A stretch of DNA of 12,731 nucleotides from Geobacteraceae bacterium (GTDB lineage Bacteria > Desulfobacterota > Desulfuromonadia > Geobacterales > Geobacteraceae): NCBI GenBank assembly GCA_012797715.1, contig JAAZOO010000221.1, forward strand, positions 1 to 12,731, written 5' to 3'. Position numbers and translations under genes: made by a program. Shown here one piece after another: positions 12,509 through 12,731 of this stretch; positions within the stretch are counted from its first letter, which is position 1, and every line of letters begins with the position of its first letter. The notes below the pieces were generated by a model. That model was not told where the DNA came from. It was given only the letters and a program-made list of their open reading frames with translations, and made no database searches.

Positions 12509-12731
12509 GCAGAGTGAACCATACTCCGAAAAGCGCATCGTGGCGCGCGGAGATGCATCCCGCCCCTTTCCACGGTACACTGTCGGCGGAATGAACCTAA
12601 AACCGGCAGTTGGAGGTATCCGCAGAGAGCGACTCTGTCGTATTTCGTTGCTGCTCTTAGCGAAATGGAGCGGCCACAGCCGATACTGTCCGAACCAAAA
12701 AGGGTGAGTGTATCGGCTGTAGTGAAATGAG
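12509..12731 (+). other. Right-edge noncoding stretch with three hairpins
   Basis: No supported gene is seen. Three inverted repeats follow one another: CAGAG-AGCGA-CTCTG (12623-12637), ATTTCG ... CGAAAT (12642-12647 with 12661-12666) and ACAGCCGATAC ... GTATCGGCTGT (12676-12686 with 12710-12720, 23-base loop). This could be a small RNA, or the structured leader of a gene beyond the window. A weak TACACT (12576-12581) might be a -10 element. I could not match it to a riboswitch class I know. Confidence 0.4.

Noticed and set aside
12591..12707. A 38-codon frame in the right-edge stretch
   Set aside because: No ribosome binding site at a usable distance and it overlaps the hairpin cluster; unsupported.

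Overview
The window looks like chromosomal DNA of a GC-rich anaerobic or microaerobic deltaproteobacterium of the Geobacter/Desulfuromonas type. The reasons are the gene run SRP RNA - dnaX - ybaB - recR - pyruvate:ferredoxin oxidoreductase, which I recall from Geobacter genomes (memory, not searched), a very large Cache/multi-PAS hybrid histidine kinase, and two diiron ferritin-like proteins suited to oxygen or peroxide defence. No transposase, integrase, phage gene or CRISPR array was seen. Most of the window is ordinary core genome.

Left part, minus strand (bases 1-4264). Read in the direction of transcription: tRNA-Ser(GGA), the 4.5S/SRP RNA, dnaX (clamp-loader tau/gamma), ybaB (nucleoid-associated), a strong two-way terminator, an AT-rich stretch with a candidate promoter, recR (RecFOR repair), then nifJ (pyruvate:ferredoxin oxidoreductase, cut by the window edge). 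The dnaX start is best placed at a TTG just outside the SRP RNA; a longer reading runs into the SRP RNA. Near the dnaX 3' end a run of ten A's is followed by an immediate stop in the -1 frame, a possible programmed slippage site.

Middle (4265-6264), plus strand: an OmpH/Skp-type periplasmic chaperone, diverging from the tRNA gene, then about 290 bases without a convincing gene, then a fusion of a rhodanese domain with a ferritin-like diiron domain.

Right part (6294-12731). A 1107-residue membrane hybrid histidine kinase (Cache sensor, four PAS domains, kinase core, receiver) is on the minus strand and converges on the rhodanese-ferritin gene. A 525-base noncoding gap with a perfect 22-bp palindrome and a good candidate promoter lies upstream of it. 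Next come a Crp/Fnr-family regulator (minus) and a divergent GAF-domain protein (plus), followed by a rubrerythrin (plus) with a clear terminator. The last 220 bases hold a cluster of three hairpins without a supported gene.

How the genes may work together: the left block is replication, repair and protein-targeting housekeeping. The right block combines sensors (kinase, Crp/Fnr-like, GAF) with two ferritin-like redox enzymes, which would suit a redox or oxidative-stress neighbourhood. That link rests on proximity only. I did not find a clear new multi-gene system; the most checkable novelties are the dnaX A-run, the ybaB-recR insertion, the rhodanese-ferritin fusion and the structured stretch at the right edge.
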